Source of the DNA: Prunus persica
Taxonomy: Eukaryota > Streptophyta > Magnoliopsida > Rosales > Rosaceae
DNA length: 64,000 nt
Direction of reading: 5' to 3'
NCBI RefSeq assembly: GCF_000346465.2
Contig: NC_034011.1
Span: 24,315,115 to 24,379,114, forward strand
The notes beneath the pieces are model-generated. The model was given only the letters and a program-made list of their open reading frames with translations, ran no database searches and was not told the DNA's origin. The position numbers were made by a program, and so were the translations under genes. Each line of letters starts with the position of its first letter. The stretch's first letter is position 1. Shown piece by piece: positions 21,133 to 32,779 of this stretch.

Positions 21133-22827
21133 AGAGCATGAAGCCTCCGCAACAACATTTTCTTTTTGCACTTTATATTTTCTGGAATAATAATTTGGGA
21201 TTCGTTGGTCAATAGTAGACCAACCTTTGTATGCTCTCAACAAACAGCTTTGTGATGATTTTTCCTTTGGACCAGGTGCAGGTGGCTCTGTCCGTCTCTT
21301 TTCCTATGTACTGCATCAAATAAACTTCTTAGTGTTTTTTCCTTTGGTCAACTATAAAAGTTGACAAACTTTGTATGCTCTCAGTAATTACCTTTGTGAA
21401 CATGTTGTTCTTTGGACCAGGTAGCTAACTCTGTTTCTTTTCCTATGTACAGTCTCTAATATCTGTTTATTTTCCTCTGTATTATTTCCAGTCAAAAACA
21501 ATGTGCTTACTTTACTTTCCTTCTCTTCCAAAACACTATTTTAATGTATAGTATTCAACCAAAGTTGAAATATATATGTGAAATCGTATTTTAAATATAT
21601 ATATTAATATTTTGGGAAATTAAATGTTTTGTTATCTATTTAGTTTATAATTTAAATTATATTTAATTGATTATATACGTACATGGAGCTTTCATTGAGG
21701 GATCCCTCAAATAAGCTTATTTGAAAGACACCCTCCGCATTGTATTTCACTAATCCAAACCGTCTATTTTTTTTAAAAATGAAAACAACATTACAAGTTG
21801 TTCACGTCAAGTTTTCATATTATGAAAACTTAGCAACTATTGTTGATTTTAAAGGACTTTGAAATGGCCATGGGGCTGTCAAAAGAAATACTGAACTTGC
21901 CTTCAAGATAGGTACTATGCGAAATGCAATGCATGGGATCTCCCTATATTCAGAGAGTGACATGTCATGCAAGCAATAAAACTAATTGCATTTTTCCCAT
22001 TTATGCTGATTTCTAAGTATTTATCTTGAATTTATATTATTGTTTCTAACTTCAATGTAAAAGGAAGGAGCATTAAATGAATCATGTCTAATTATTTTTT
22101 ACCAAAAGCTTTTTTAAAAAAAAGAGTTTTTCTATCTAAATCCTACATTTTTTTTAAATTCTAATATTTAAATAATTAATTTCTTAAGTTTTAGTATTAT
22201 GTAAAAAGACAAAAAAAAAAAAGTCATCCAACTTAATACTTAACCCTAGTACATCTATACACACACCCCACCACTCTTCATTTTAAGTTTTAAAAAAACA
22301 CAAACTCTTCTACACCCTATTGCTAGATTACTAATCTCTTCCAATCCAAAAAAACTAACTACACTCTCATCTTCTCTTCACAAAACCTAAATACGGTATG
22401 CAAATAGTGGATTGTGGATCGTCAATTGAGGTATGTAATGTGAAAAGTCGCTATCAAGAAGACCACCTGCTAATTTCTCCAATCAAACTTCTGAATTTTG
22501 TGCAAGAATTTGATCATGGCTTCTCAAGGAAGGTAAAGACTGTGAGTCTCTGTTGTACAATAAGTAATGATAGCTAAAATTAGCAATTAATCACTAAGCT
22601 TCAAAGTAGAGTGATGAGGGGCAAAATAGCTGGGTGTGGGGTTGATGAGTTTTTTTATTTTAATTTATGTTGGGTGTGTATTTAGGGATAGTTTGGGAAG
22701 ATAGTGGAGTTTTCTTAGAAATTGTAAAACTTTGAGTTAGAAATTGGGATGAACTTATGGGGTAAACAAGATAAGTGCGGAGTTTAAATAGAAAAATTCA
22801 ACAAAAAAAACTTCCAGTTATTTCTAA
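21133..22827. other. Intergenic downstream of BAHD-A3
   Basis: Paralogous to 1561-3147 with indels. It contains the empty site for MITE copy 1 near 21600 and about 350 bp of extra sequence (21240-21550) absent from block A. No gene seen. Confidence 0.6.
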
Positions 22828-23193
22828 GAGCATCCACAGTGGGAGAGTGTATCTTCGGGGGTGTAAAGCCACTTTTACATCCCATATACACCTTCGGGGG
22901 TTGTAAATCATTTTTGCTTCAGTGAGAAAGATGTAAATCTAAAGATGTATAATTGATTTCTTTTACTTTTTCTGTTATAGGTCTCACTTTTGTCCACTTT
23001 TTCTCACATTTTCTCATGTAGGTCCCACCTGCAAGAGATATAAAAAAAGATGTACATGTGCATCTAAATTTACATCTCATGATGGTGATGTAAATTTACA
23101 CTCGTTTACGCCTCTTTATTACGAGTGATTCCAATTACAAATAATGTATATTTAACGTGCACCTCATTATACACACTCCCACCATAGATCCTC
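22828..23193. mobile_element. Tourist-like (PIF/Harbinger) MITE, 366 bp
   Basis: Ends are GAGCATCCACAGTGGGAG and, read inward from the right, GAGGATCTATGGTGGGAG. TAA target duplications lie at 22825-22827 and 23194-23196. Block A has the uninterrupted TTTCTAAGGCAAG at 3141-3153. No coding capacity. The termini resemble those of the 4-kb Harbinger in block A, which may have been a source of transposase for this class. Confidence 0.85.
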
Positions 23194-23196
23194 TAA

Positions 23197-23489
23197 GGCA
23201 AGTTGCCTTTTTAAACAACAGAGCGCATCCCTAACTTGGTGCCCAATGCCTATGCGTTTTTGAAAGAAAAGGGCAGCGGTGGTTATGGGTGAAGGGTGAA
23301 GTTTCGTCGGGAAGTTTCGTCGAACACTTGGTGGGCATATTGGGGTCGCTCACCAAGCTTCCAAGGGGTCGACGGAGCACCTTCCCAGCCACTTTTCCGG
23401 CGTCCAAGGGGTCCGCACTGTGGGTCCGCCCAACCCTTGGCTTTTCTGTGAATTAGATATGGTCGATAGTTTCTAATTCCAATAGTCCA
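23197..23489 (+). promoter_or_regulatory. Upstream region of BAHD-B2
   Basis: Aligns with 3148-3185 plus 7193-7434 of block A and so shows the state before the Harbinger insertion. It precedes the intact BAHD-B2 start codon at 23490. Confidence 0.55.
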
Positions 23490-24947
23490 ATGGCAGAGCT
23501 AAGCTCAACTTCAGTGAAACTAGTTGAGGTCTGCAGGGTAGCTCCACAACCACAACCAGATGTTGCAGAGTTTTCTCTTCCCCAAACCTTCTTCGACCTC
23601 CTATGGCTAAGGTTTCCACACTTCCACCGCCTTTTCTTCTACGAAATATTGGCTTCCTCTGCCTCAGCTGACACAAAACCCTTCTTTGATTCTCTACTCT
23701 TTCAAAAACTCAAAGCCTCACTCTCTGTCACCCTCCAACACTTTCTACCTCTGGCAGGAAACATCACTTGGCCCCAAGACTCCCACAAACCCGTTCTCAG
23801 TTATGTCCAAGGCGACGCCGTTTCGCTCACCACAGCCCATTCTGATGCTGATTTCCACCGTCTTTCAAGCAACGACTTCAACATTGAAGCCAAAGAATAC
23901 CATCCTCTTGTACCCCAATTGGCAATATCTCGTGAAAAAGCTGCTGTGATGGCTTTTCAAATCACTCTCTTTCCCAACAGCAGCGGCTTCTCCATTGGAA
24001 TTTCCATGCACCATGCAGCTCTTGATGGCAAAACTTTGTTCATGTTTCTGAAATCATGGGCCCACTTATGCAAACATGAACCTGATACTTTGTTGCCTGA
24101 TCAGCTGAAACCATTTTATGACAGAAGTGTCTTCATCCAGGACCCAGCTGGGCTCGAGCTCGAAGCTATCTACTTGAACCAGTTTCTGAATATGGACCAA
24201 CGACCCAACAACCGAAGCTTGATGGTTGCCACCCGCTATAAAACTCTAGCGCTACCAGATTCGATTCGAGGCACGTTCGAATTCACTAGCACAAAAATTG
24301 ACGCACTAAGGCAATCTGTCATGATCAAGAAACATCAACAATATCATCAATCTGTTCGAAATTTGTCAACGTTTTGTCTAACATGTGCCTACACATGGGT
24401 TTGCTTAGTCAAAGCAGAACAAGAAGAAGAAGAAGAAGAAGAAGAAATAAAAGACGACCAAATACTTATGGTGCTTAGCGTGGACTGTCGGTCTCGCTTG
24501 GACCCTCCTATACCTGCAACCTATTTTGGTAACTGCATAACGGGCCATGGAGCATTTGCAGGAAGAAAAGGACTTTTGGGAGAAGATGGGTTCTTTGTGG
24601 CTGTAAATGCCATCAGTGAAGCCATAAAAGGTTTGAATAACGGGGTCTTGAATGGGGCAGGGAACTTAGTTTCAAGTTTGTACCTTTCTGAATCTGATCT
24701 TCAGGCTCCTACTGATCATTCCAGAGTGTTTACCACCGCTGGATCACATCAGTTTAAGATGTACGATACTGATTTCGGGTGGGGAAGACCAAAGAGTACC
24801 GAAGTGGTTCCTATAGGTAGAAGAGGAGCCATCACTTTTTCAGATGGCAAGAATGGAGGTGGAGCTGTTGACATTGGCTTGGTTCTGAAGAAACATCACA
24901 TGGAGGTTTTTGCTTCTCTATTTCCTAAAGGTCTTGAAAACCTTTGA
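23490..24947 (+). CDS. BAHD acyltransferase, malonyltransferase type (BAHD-B2, intact)
   Basis: Single-exon gene for 485 residues. HxxxD is H175-A-A-L-D179, YFGNC is present, and DFGWG is complete at 428-432. It is the same clade as BAHD-A1 but a distinct subtype, starting MAELSSTSVKLVEVC. An acidic run of glutamates near residues 310-320, encoded by a GAA microsatellite, lies before the CRSRLDPPIP motif. It is absent from BAHD-A and probably forms a surface loop. Likely a cytosolic acyl-CoA-dependent transferase acting on phenolic glycosides; substrate unknown. Its duplicate B1 is destroyed, so this is the only working B subtype here. Confidence 0.93.
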   Translation: MAELSSTSVKLVEVCRVAPQPQPDVAEFSLPQTFFDLLWLRFPHFHRLFFYEILASSASADTKPFFDSLLFQKLKASLSVTLQHFLPLAGNITWPQDSHKPVLSYVQGDAVSLTTAHSDADFHRLSSNDFNIEAKEYHPLVPQLAISREKAAVMAFQITLFPNSSGFSIGISMHHAALDGKTLFMFLKSWAHLCKHEPDTLLPDQLKPFYDRSVFIQDPAGLELEAIYLNQFLNMDQRPNNRSLMVATRYKTLALPDSIRGTFEFTSTKIDALRQSVMIKKHQQYHQSVRNLSTFCLTCAYTWVCLVKAEQEEEEEEEEIKDDQILMVLSVDCRSRLDPPIPATYFGNCITGHGAFAGRKGLLGEDGFFVAVNAISEAIKGLNNGVLNGAGNLVSSLYLSESDLQAPTDHSRVFTTAGSHQFKMYDTDFGWGRPKSTEVVPIGRRGAITFSDGKNGGGAVDIGLVLKKHHMEVFASLFPKGLENL

Positions 24948-25549
24948 TTTTCAATCCCCTTAGCCTCATATACACTACTATACTATAGCTGGTTTCAATA
25001 GAAATTTATATTTCACTTTATCTTTTGGGGAATAATTGGGAGTTCATTGGTCATTGGGGCAACTCTTATGCTCTCAATTATTAATCTTGTTAAGATGTTG
25101 CTATTTGAAGCAGGCTGCTCTGTATTTTGGTTTAGTATGCTTATATATCTCTGTATATTTTGTTTGGGACAAACTGGTGTATAAATTGCATGGAGTTTTA
25201 CTGCTCTAAGATTTGAATCACAACTCATTTTCATGTATATAGTTACTATATTCCATTTACACATTGATTTGGATCACAACTCATTTTTCAACCATGAACT
25301 AAATGATTGTTTGGATCAATAAAGTAGGACAGAATTGTTCCACAATCCACATTTTGAACAATTCTATGAGTTGTTTGGATCAATGATTTCTTAATGCTTG
25401 ATACTAATATTCATATGTATTGACTTTGATAATTTAATTGCTTTTATGTGGGTGTCATCCTAGTGTGCCAGGCTGTTGAGTGCTTCGGTTGGGGCACCAA
25501 ATATATATTCTAAGGGTGTGAACTTAGAATATCAAAGCTTCTATCTCCA
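24948..25549. other. Intergenic between BAHD-B2 and BAHD-C
   Basis: AT-rich 3' flank of BAHD-B2 and upstream region of BAHD-C. It contains two nearby direct copies of 'ttggatcacaactcatttt'-like sequence (about 25214 and 25269). No gene seen. Confidence 0.5.
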
Positions 25550-26948
25550 ATGGCACAACCAAGCTCAATCAAAGTAGTTGAGGTTTGCTGGGTAGCTCCC
25601 AAACCAAACTCACCAGACTCAGCCTCCCCAGATGATCAGTCTCTTCCTCCAACTTTCTTTGACCTTCTCTGGCTAAGGTTTCCTCCCATCCAACGTGTTT
25701 TCTTCTACGAAATATCTTCATTCAACACACCCCTCTTCCTCGATTCCATACTTCCAAAACTCAAAGCCTCACTCTCTCTCACCCTCCAGCACTTTCTGCC
25801 TCTTGCAGGAAACCTCACTTGGCCCCAAGACTCCCAAAAACCCTTTCTCAGTTATGTCAAAGGTGACACCCTTTCGCTTACAATAGCTGAATCTGATGCT
25901 GATTTCTACCATCTAGTTTCAACCAACAACTTCAATATTGAAGCCTCTTATACCCCAATTGGCAGTGTCTCATGACCAAGCCGCAGTGATGGCATTGCAA
26001 ATCACAATTTTCCCCAACTGTGGTTTTTCCATTGGATCAGCCGTGCACCATGCTGCCCTTGATGGCAAAACTTCAACATCTTTTTTGAAACTATGGGCTC
26101 ACCTGTGCAAACATGGAGGACTGCCCTCATCTTTGTTTCCAGAGCCACCAAAACCATGTTATGACAGGAGGGCCGTCAAGGACCCTGCCGGCATTGAAGC
26201 AATCTACTTGAAGGAATGGTTAAATGCAGGAGGGCCCAATAATACAAGCTTGATGTCTTTGGGGGTTAAAGAATTTCCCCTAGACTTGATTTGAGGTACG
26301 TTTGAATTCACACGAGCAAAAATAGAAGCATTAAGACAATCAGTGATGACTATGATGGCAAAGAAGAAACAACAAGATCATTCAGTGCTTCATTTGTCAA
26401 CGTTTTCTCTAACATGTGCTTATACATGGGTTTGCTTAGTCAAGGCTGAGGAAATAAAAGCGTAGAAAGTACTTTTGGTCTTTAGCGCAGACTGCAGGTC
26501 TCGCTTAGACCCTCCTCTGCCTGCAACCTATTTTGGGAATTGCATCGCAGGCCGTGGAGTAGTTGCAGAAACAAAGGGCCTATTGGGAGAAGATGGGTTG
26601 TTTGTGGCCTTAAATGCAATTAGTGAATCTATAAAAAGTTTGGACAAGACCTTTTTGGATGGGGCAGAGACTTGGGTTTCAAGAATGCTCAATGCACTGC
26701 AGACTACAGATAGAGTTCATTCCATTTCTGGGTCACATACTTTTGGGATTTATGAGGCAACTGCTTTTGGATGGGGAAGACCAACGAAGATCGACTTTGT
26801 TTCGATAGACAGGACAGGGGCTATCTCCTTTTCAGATAGCAAGAATGGTGCTGGTGGTGCTGGTGGTGTTGAGGTTGGGCTGGTTTTGAAAAAACATTAT
26901 ATGGAGGCTTTTGCTTCTCTATTTGCGAGAAGTCTTGAAGACCTTTGA
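25550..26948 (+). pseudogene. BAHD-C acyltransferase pseudogene
   Basis: Third BAHD subtype, starting MAQPSSIKVVEVCWVAP. A deletion of about 14 bp near 25946, where paralogues have EATEYHPLVP, shifts the frame. A CGA-to-TGA change at 26293 replaces Arg of the SIRGTFEF motif, and a TAG stands near 26463 before VLLVFSADCRSRLDPP. VHHAALDG (HxxxD) is intact. The DFGWG motif is altered to AFGWG, in ATAFGWGRP. With one frameshift and two stops it is clearly dead, and older than A3. Confidence 0.9.
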
Positions 26949-28199
26949 AGCCATCTTTAGTATTCTGCAACAGTTGGTTTGAACAAAAGTACCTTACTTC
27001 TTTCTCTGTGTTTATGATGCATCTTTATTTTTCTTTTTGCAATTGAAATTACAGATTCTGTATGAATTTCATGAATCACAGCTCATGTTCATTTGAGTAT
27101 TTCATATATTCCATTTTATCATTAAAAAAATTTGCTAGGAGCTCCAAAGGTTATATGTGACTGAAGTCTGAATTAAGGCTCCATAATTTTAATTTATGAT
27201 GAAAATAGATAGGGGAAGCCATTGCAGTCAGCTCCACAGAAGCATTACATTGGATCAGTGTTCTTGATCTGAAACATTCAACCATTATCATGAAGTCACG
27301 TGCTTACATCTGCAGAGAAAACCTGCGGCCTCCCATGCTGCAGACAAAAGATCCAAGTAATGAGGCTTGATATATATCACATTGACAGATTTACACATTG
27401 TTACAAAATCCCTGGAGCTTATTTTTTATTTTTATGAAGATGTCTTTTGTCATCAAAATGTCGTATACACGTGATTTTAGTTGGTCACCAAACATAACAA
27501 AGCCTGGGATTTTAATGATACAATAAGCATGTCCCACAACACATGATTGGTCAGTCACCTAAATTAACTTGAAGCTAAAGACCTTATTAGTATAGAGCCC
27601 TATTCTTATTATAACTAAAAGCACCAAACTTTTATTTTCTCCAATAGTATATTTGTCTACATGACTTTTCATACCATTCAATAGACTTCAACATCAAATA
27701 ATAATGTAAAATATATTGGATGTTTATATTTGTTATTGGTACTCTAAAGGGTTATTTAGTACTCCACTTCCGTAAAAGTATAAGAAGCAAATTACATTTA
27801 GAATGGTGCGTGATGACTGTTTCAGAATGACAATAACGATATTAAATCAAATTTAAAAGTGAAGATAATTTGCCACAACCTTTATATATGTTTGTAATAT
27901 TAATTTTAGACTAGAACGGATATTCTTCACATTATATACCCAAATTTGAATTCTCTTTCGTTTAAATTAAAGTATAATATTATTTTTTTTTTATAAAATA
28001 ATAAGAATTACTAGCTCAACAAAACATCCAAAATTCAATTTTTGTAAAACAAAAAAGCAAAAAAAAAAAAAAAATTTAAAATTTGACCAGAAAACCCTAA
28101 AAGAGAAAAGAAGAAAAACTTGACTAGGTGTAAAAAAAAGGTTACTTGACCCAATCTGTGCACCCCTTGGTGTGAATTGCATCAGAGTTCCCTGTTAGC
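26949..28199. other. Intergenic before the G3BP-like gene
   Basis: AT-rich; no gene seen. The proximal part up to 28200 is the presumed promoter of the NTF2/RRM gene. Its leader contains CT-rich stretches typical of plant housekeeping promoters. Confidence 0.45.
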
Positions 28200-29272
28200 T
28201 TTCTTTCTCAGACGCTTCTTTATTTCGTGCGCCAACTGTTCGTCTTTCCCTCTCTCTCGCTCTCACAGTCTCACTCACTCTTCTTTGGTGAAGCACAAGG
28301 TACCCTACCATCTCATCGTTCCCAATCTCTGTCTCTAGCAAAGCTATAGCATTTCATAAAGGGTACTTTTTTGGCATTCATTTCTTTGATTTTTTCCATG
28401 TACTATTCATTTAATGGGTTCTTTAGCACCCTTATTGTTGATTTTTTAAGGTTGTATTTTGGTCTGTCTTTTGAAAGCTATTTTCTTCTTTATTATTAGT
28501 GTTCAAATGTTTACTTTTGTTTGTGTGATCAAGCATTATACAGGTCGTAGAATTAATTTAATGAATTTTGTAACTTTAAGCTCGCCGGCTCTGAATGTTG
28601 GGCTGATTATGTGTTGATTTATCATTCTATCTAATTTTCTGAGATGGGTTTTGTTTATTTTGTGGTATGAGGTTGGTTTACGGTTTAGGTCTTGAGCTTT
28701 GCTGGGTCTGAATCCAAATAATGTGGTGCTGTTGCTTCGAGGATCTAAGTTTTTGCAAGTTATTGTGCCAACTTTTTTGGATTTACCTAAATATTCAGTA
28801 CTCACTAAAGCAGATTATGTGGTTCTCAGTTTTATGGAATATCATTTTAATTTATTGTGCTTCTAGGGTTTTCTCAAAATGTGGTTGTTTCATTTAACCA
28901 GCTCTCCCTTTCTCCCTTGTATCTGAGGTTTTTTTTAGAAGAAAATGTAGCAGTATTTCATATCGCTAACTCCACCATGTTCTGTTTCCATGCAATGTAA
29001 TCGAAATTGGTACATAGTTTTGTGGTGCTAGTTTCCTACTGTCTCTTTTGCAGTTGTTACTTTACTTTTTGGGATAATTCTTTCCCTGATCTAGGGATGA
29101 AGGGCTAGTTTTAAGCATGGGTTCTTTGTGCCTTTGATTTTGTAAAGTCAAATACATTATATGTGCCTTGTGCTATATTGCTAACTCACTGCACCTTGGT
29201 GTTTTGAATTAATTATCTTCCATTTATTGAGGAATTGTTTAGTAGTGTTTCATTTCTCAGTCTTTTGGCAGA

Positions 29273-32200
29273 ATGGCCTTGCAGACAGCAATTCCTCCAC
29301 CGACTCCTAGTGCCCAACTTGTTGGAAATGCTTTCATTGAGCAGTATTACCATATTCTTCACAATAACCCGGGCCTGGTCCATAGATTTTATCAGGATTC
29401 AAGTGTTCTAAGCCGGCCTGATTCCAATGGTGTGATGACATCAGTGACCACTATGCAAGTAAGTTTTTGGTAGGCAGTTTTTCTTTTGGGTGTCATTTCC
29501 CATGGTCTATTACTTGGTTCTACTTTTCGTGAAGCAATAACTTTTCGACAAATATGCTATAATCATCAAGGAGTACATTAAATAAACAAATGTATGTTGG
29601 TGATTCATATAGGCAGTTCTATTGTTAGATGTTGAGGATTCTTTATGGTCCACAGGTTGTTTACCTGATTATTCACACATGATATTTTTAAGTCTGAATT
29701 TATCTGTTGCATTTTTGGTTTTTTTTAATACTTATTTGAATGTATAGTCCTGTATGATTCTGCCATGCTCTTAAATCCTCAGAGATATGGTAATTTTAGG
29801 TCTCAGTTATGCTCTGAATCATATAGTCACTACAATTTCAGGTGATTTCCTCCTTAAGGGCTGACACATGATTCATAAAGATAATAAGAAATTGTTTTAT
29901 GTTCTTTGTTTATCGAGTACCCTAGATAGCAAATACATAGATTAGATGGTCGATGTCAGAATATTGGTATTACTGGCACATCTTGAACATGTGACTGCTT
30001 GGCACTTGAACATACTGGATATATTTTTCTTTTAAATGTTTTTGGACTCAATATCCATAAGTGGTTGTGCTCAAATAGCCAAATTCACATAAATGGAAAT
30101 CTGTACACAATTTTTTCTTCTTTTACTATTTTTGTTTTATTTGATAACGATGATATTATCTTGAAGGTTTCAAGATGACCAATTAACATATTTTGAATAT
30201 TATATTATGAGCATTACCTGCTGCAAGGACATCACTTTTTTTTTTTTTTTTTTTTTGCCCCTCAATTTTTTGTTCGAGTAGGGAATCAATGAGAAGATCC
30301 TTTCCTTAAATTACAACGAATATAAAGCTGAAATAAAGACCGCTGATGCTCAGAAGTCTTATAAGGATGGGGTAACTGTGTTAGTTACTGGATGTTTAAC
30401 GAGCAAGGATAACTTGAAAAGGAAATTCGCCCAATCATTTTTTCTTGCCCCTCAAGACAATGGGTTCTTTGTATTGAACGATGTCTTTAGGTTTGTAGAA
30501 GATGGAGAACTGTTTGAAAACCATTCAGTTAATGGAGTTAATGATGCCACAACAGTCCTTTCAAACCAAGATCCTGGTAACCTATCTTACCTTTTTTTTG
30601 TTCTTTTTTGTTACTCTAGTTCTTTATATTGCACCAGGATCTTGTTTGCACTTCTTATTGTTTGTTTACAGAGCCAAATCATGTTCCTGATCCTCCTGCA
30701 CCCGATCTGGAAACTACTCAAGTTGAAGAGAATCAAATTGGTATTGAGAAAGCTTATGACACATCAGACCATGAGAGACAATCAGCTAACGAGAAGGAGT
30801 CTGATGCTGAACCCCCATCTTATTCAAATGGGAACGATGTCTCTGTGGCAGTCGAGCCAACGTCTACTACAGCCCAAGAGGATGCTCCAAAAAAGTCATA
30901 TGCATCAATTGTAAGTTAACGGACACAAATTTCTCCTTAGCCAGAATTGTTGTTGAAATAGTAATAGAAGTTCATGGAATGTTATTGTAGGTAAAAGTTC
31001 CCAAAGGGAGTCCAGGACCAAATAAGGTTTATGTGCCTACTAATACTATAAGAGTGGCTCCTAAGAAAGTGGAGAATAATTTGCCTGCATCGGCTCCACC
31101 TGCTTCTGTGCCTGAAGCATCAGCGCCAACTAGCACTAGTACCCCAGAGAGTAATGATACTAATGAGGAAGGTATGCTTGGCTTTTCTGAATTTTCTCCC
31201 TTTATATTCTCTTTATATTTGCAAGTTTCCATTTGAAAATTTTCATATAACTGAAATATAATTTATAAATTTGCATTTATCTGAATTTAGTCATCTAATT
31301 GCTTTTCTATAATGACGAAATTGCATTTATTGTAGTTGAGGGTTATTCTGTTTACATAAGGAATTTGCCCTTAAATGTGACGGCTGATCAGCTTGAGGAA
31401 GAATTCAAGAAATTTGGACCAATAAAGCAAGGAGGTATCCAAGTTCGAAATAAGAAGGTTAGTCTCTAATGTGAGATGTCTTCCGTGCCAGAAGCGTCTC
31501 CTGCTCAGATATTGATTTTCTGACATATTTGTGTGTGCAGCTGCAGGGATACTGTTTTGGATTTGTTGAATTTCTGTCAGCAAGTTCCATGAATAGTGCC
31601 ATTCAGGTAGGTGTTTAAATTCTATTTCCTATATTCTGTATTCAAGTTCCATGAATAGTGCCATTCATGAGTAGTGCTATAGGATGTGGATGCTGCTGTA
31701 TTATTAATTTCCATGATTCTATCTGCCTCGTCAAAATCAAGTCATTCTGATTTGAACAATATGAATAGGATATGGGAATTCTTTCTTCCATTGTCCTCGG
31801 CCTTGTCCTGTGGTGCACTGTTGAGCCAAATTTTAGGGGTTCTTTTATCTTATCTGATGGGTAAATAATCTTTATAGCATGTTAGTCTAAGGCTCTAAAC
31901 GCATGTGTATTGAGTTGTCATAGTTTCTTACTTTCCAATAATTTTCATCACAAAAGTTTCTAGAGTGCCTGTAGATCTTCCAATCGTAATTTGTTTATAT
32001 ATTATTTCTGATATTTGATTGGGATTTCTTGTGTATCTAATAAGAAAGACTTAATGTTTCAGGCTTCACCCATCAGTTTTGGTGGCCGTCAAGCTGTCAT
32101 CGAGATAAAGAGAACGACCACTCGAGGTAAGGCAGGGCAGAAGTGTACGATTTATGCAGTTCTCCTTCATTAATTTAATAAATGTGTTATTTTGAAGATA

Positions 32201-32622
32201 TTTAAAAAGCTCATGCAAGGAGAATCCACTCCCGAAAAAAAGAAAAAAAAAAAGCTCATGCAAGGAAAATGCTCCTAAATTTCTAAACATTTGATGACAC
32301 TGCTTAAAAGTTCGGATTACTAAGCTTCATAAGTATTATTTTAAAGACATTTCTTTCCATGATGCTGGTTTTTCCAGTTGGTAGCAGTGGAAGAGGTAGG
32401 TTTCCTCCTCCTGGAAGGGGAGGGTTTCGGAGTGACAGCTTTAGAGGCCGTGGTAATTATGTTGGTGGCCGGAGCTTTGGAAGAAACGAATATGGGAACA
32501 GGGGTGAATTCTCAAGCCGAGGCAGGGGTCCAGCTGGGCGTGGTGGAGATGGTTATCAGCAAGGGAGAGGGAGAGGCGGCCGTCCAAGTGGAGGACCAAA
32601 GCAGAATGCTGTTTCTGCGTAG
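29273..32622 (+). CDS. NTF2 and RRM domain RNA-binding protein, plant G3BP-like
   Basis: Proposed CDS exons: 29273-29458, 30282-30576, 30672-30910, 30991-31171, 31336-31457, 31541 (or 31547)-31606, 32063-32126 and 32378-32622. All phases agree and give 463-465 residues. A leader intron ends one base before the ATG (donor near 28300, acceptor ttttggcag at 29271). Domains in order: NTF2-like (about 15-135, VGNAFIEQYYHILHNNPGLV and FFLAPQDNGFFVLNDVFRF), an acidic/proline-rich linker, an RRM (about 298-375, with RNP-like YIRNLPLNV and YCFGFVEF), and a C-terminal RGG/RG-rich tail. Family knowledge: G3BP-like proteins bind RNA and join stress granules. A partial copy is fused to BAHD-B1 at 10042-10663. 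Confidence 0.9.
31581..31667 (+). repeat. 25-bp direct repeat: exon 6 end copied into intron 6
   Basis: The last bases of exon 6, 31581-31605, recur exactly at 31643-31667, without the following splice donor. The duplicated fragment in block A keeps the downstream copy but has an 11-bp deletion in the exonic one. Confidence 0.85.
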
Positions 32623-32728
32623 AGCTAATAGAATGCGTAGTGAGATTTCCTTTTTGTGGGAATATTTTAACAAGATTGATTTCATGATTGGTGCACCTGG
32701 AAGTGTTGGTAAGTACTTTAATCATAAC

Positions 32729-32732
<4 letters not shown>

Positions 32733-32775
<43 letters not shown>
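32733..32775. repeat. (GA)n microsatellite
   Basis: About 21 GA dinucleotides in the 3' untranslated or downstream region of the G3BP-like gene. Confidence 0.95.
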
Positions 32776-32779
<4 letters not shown>

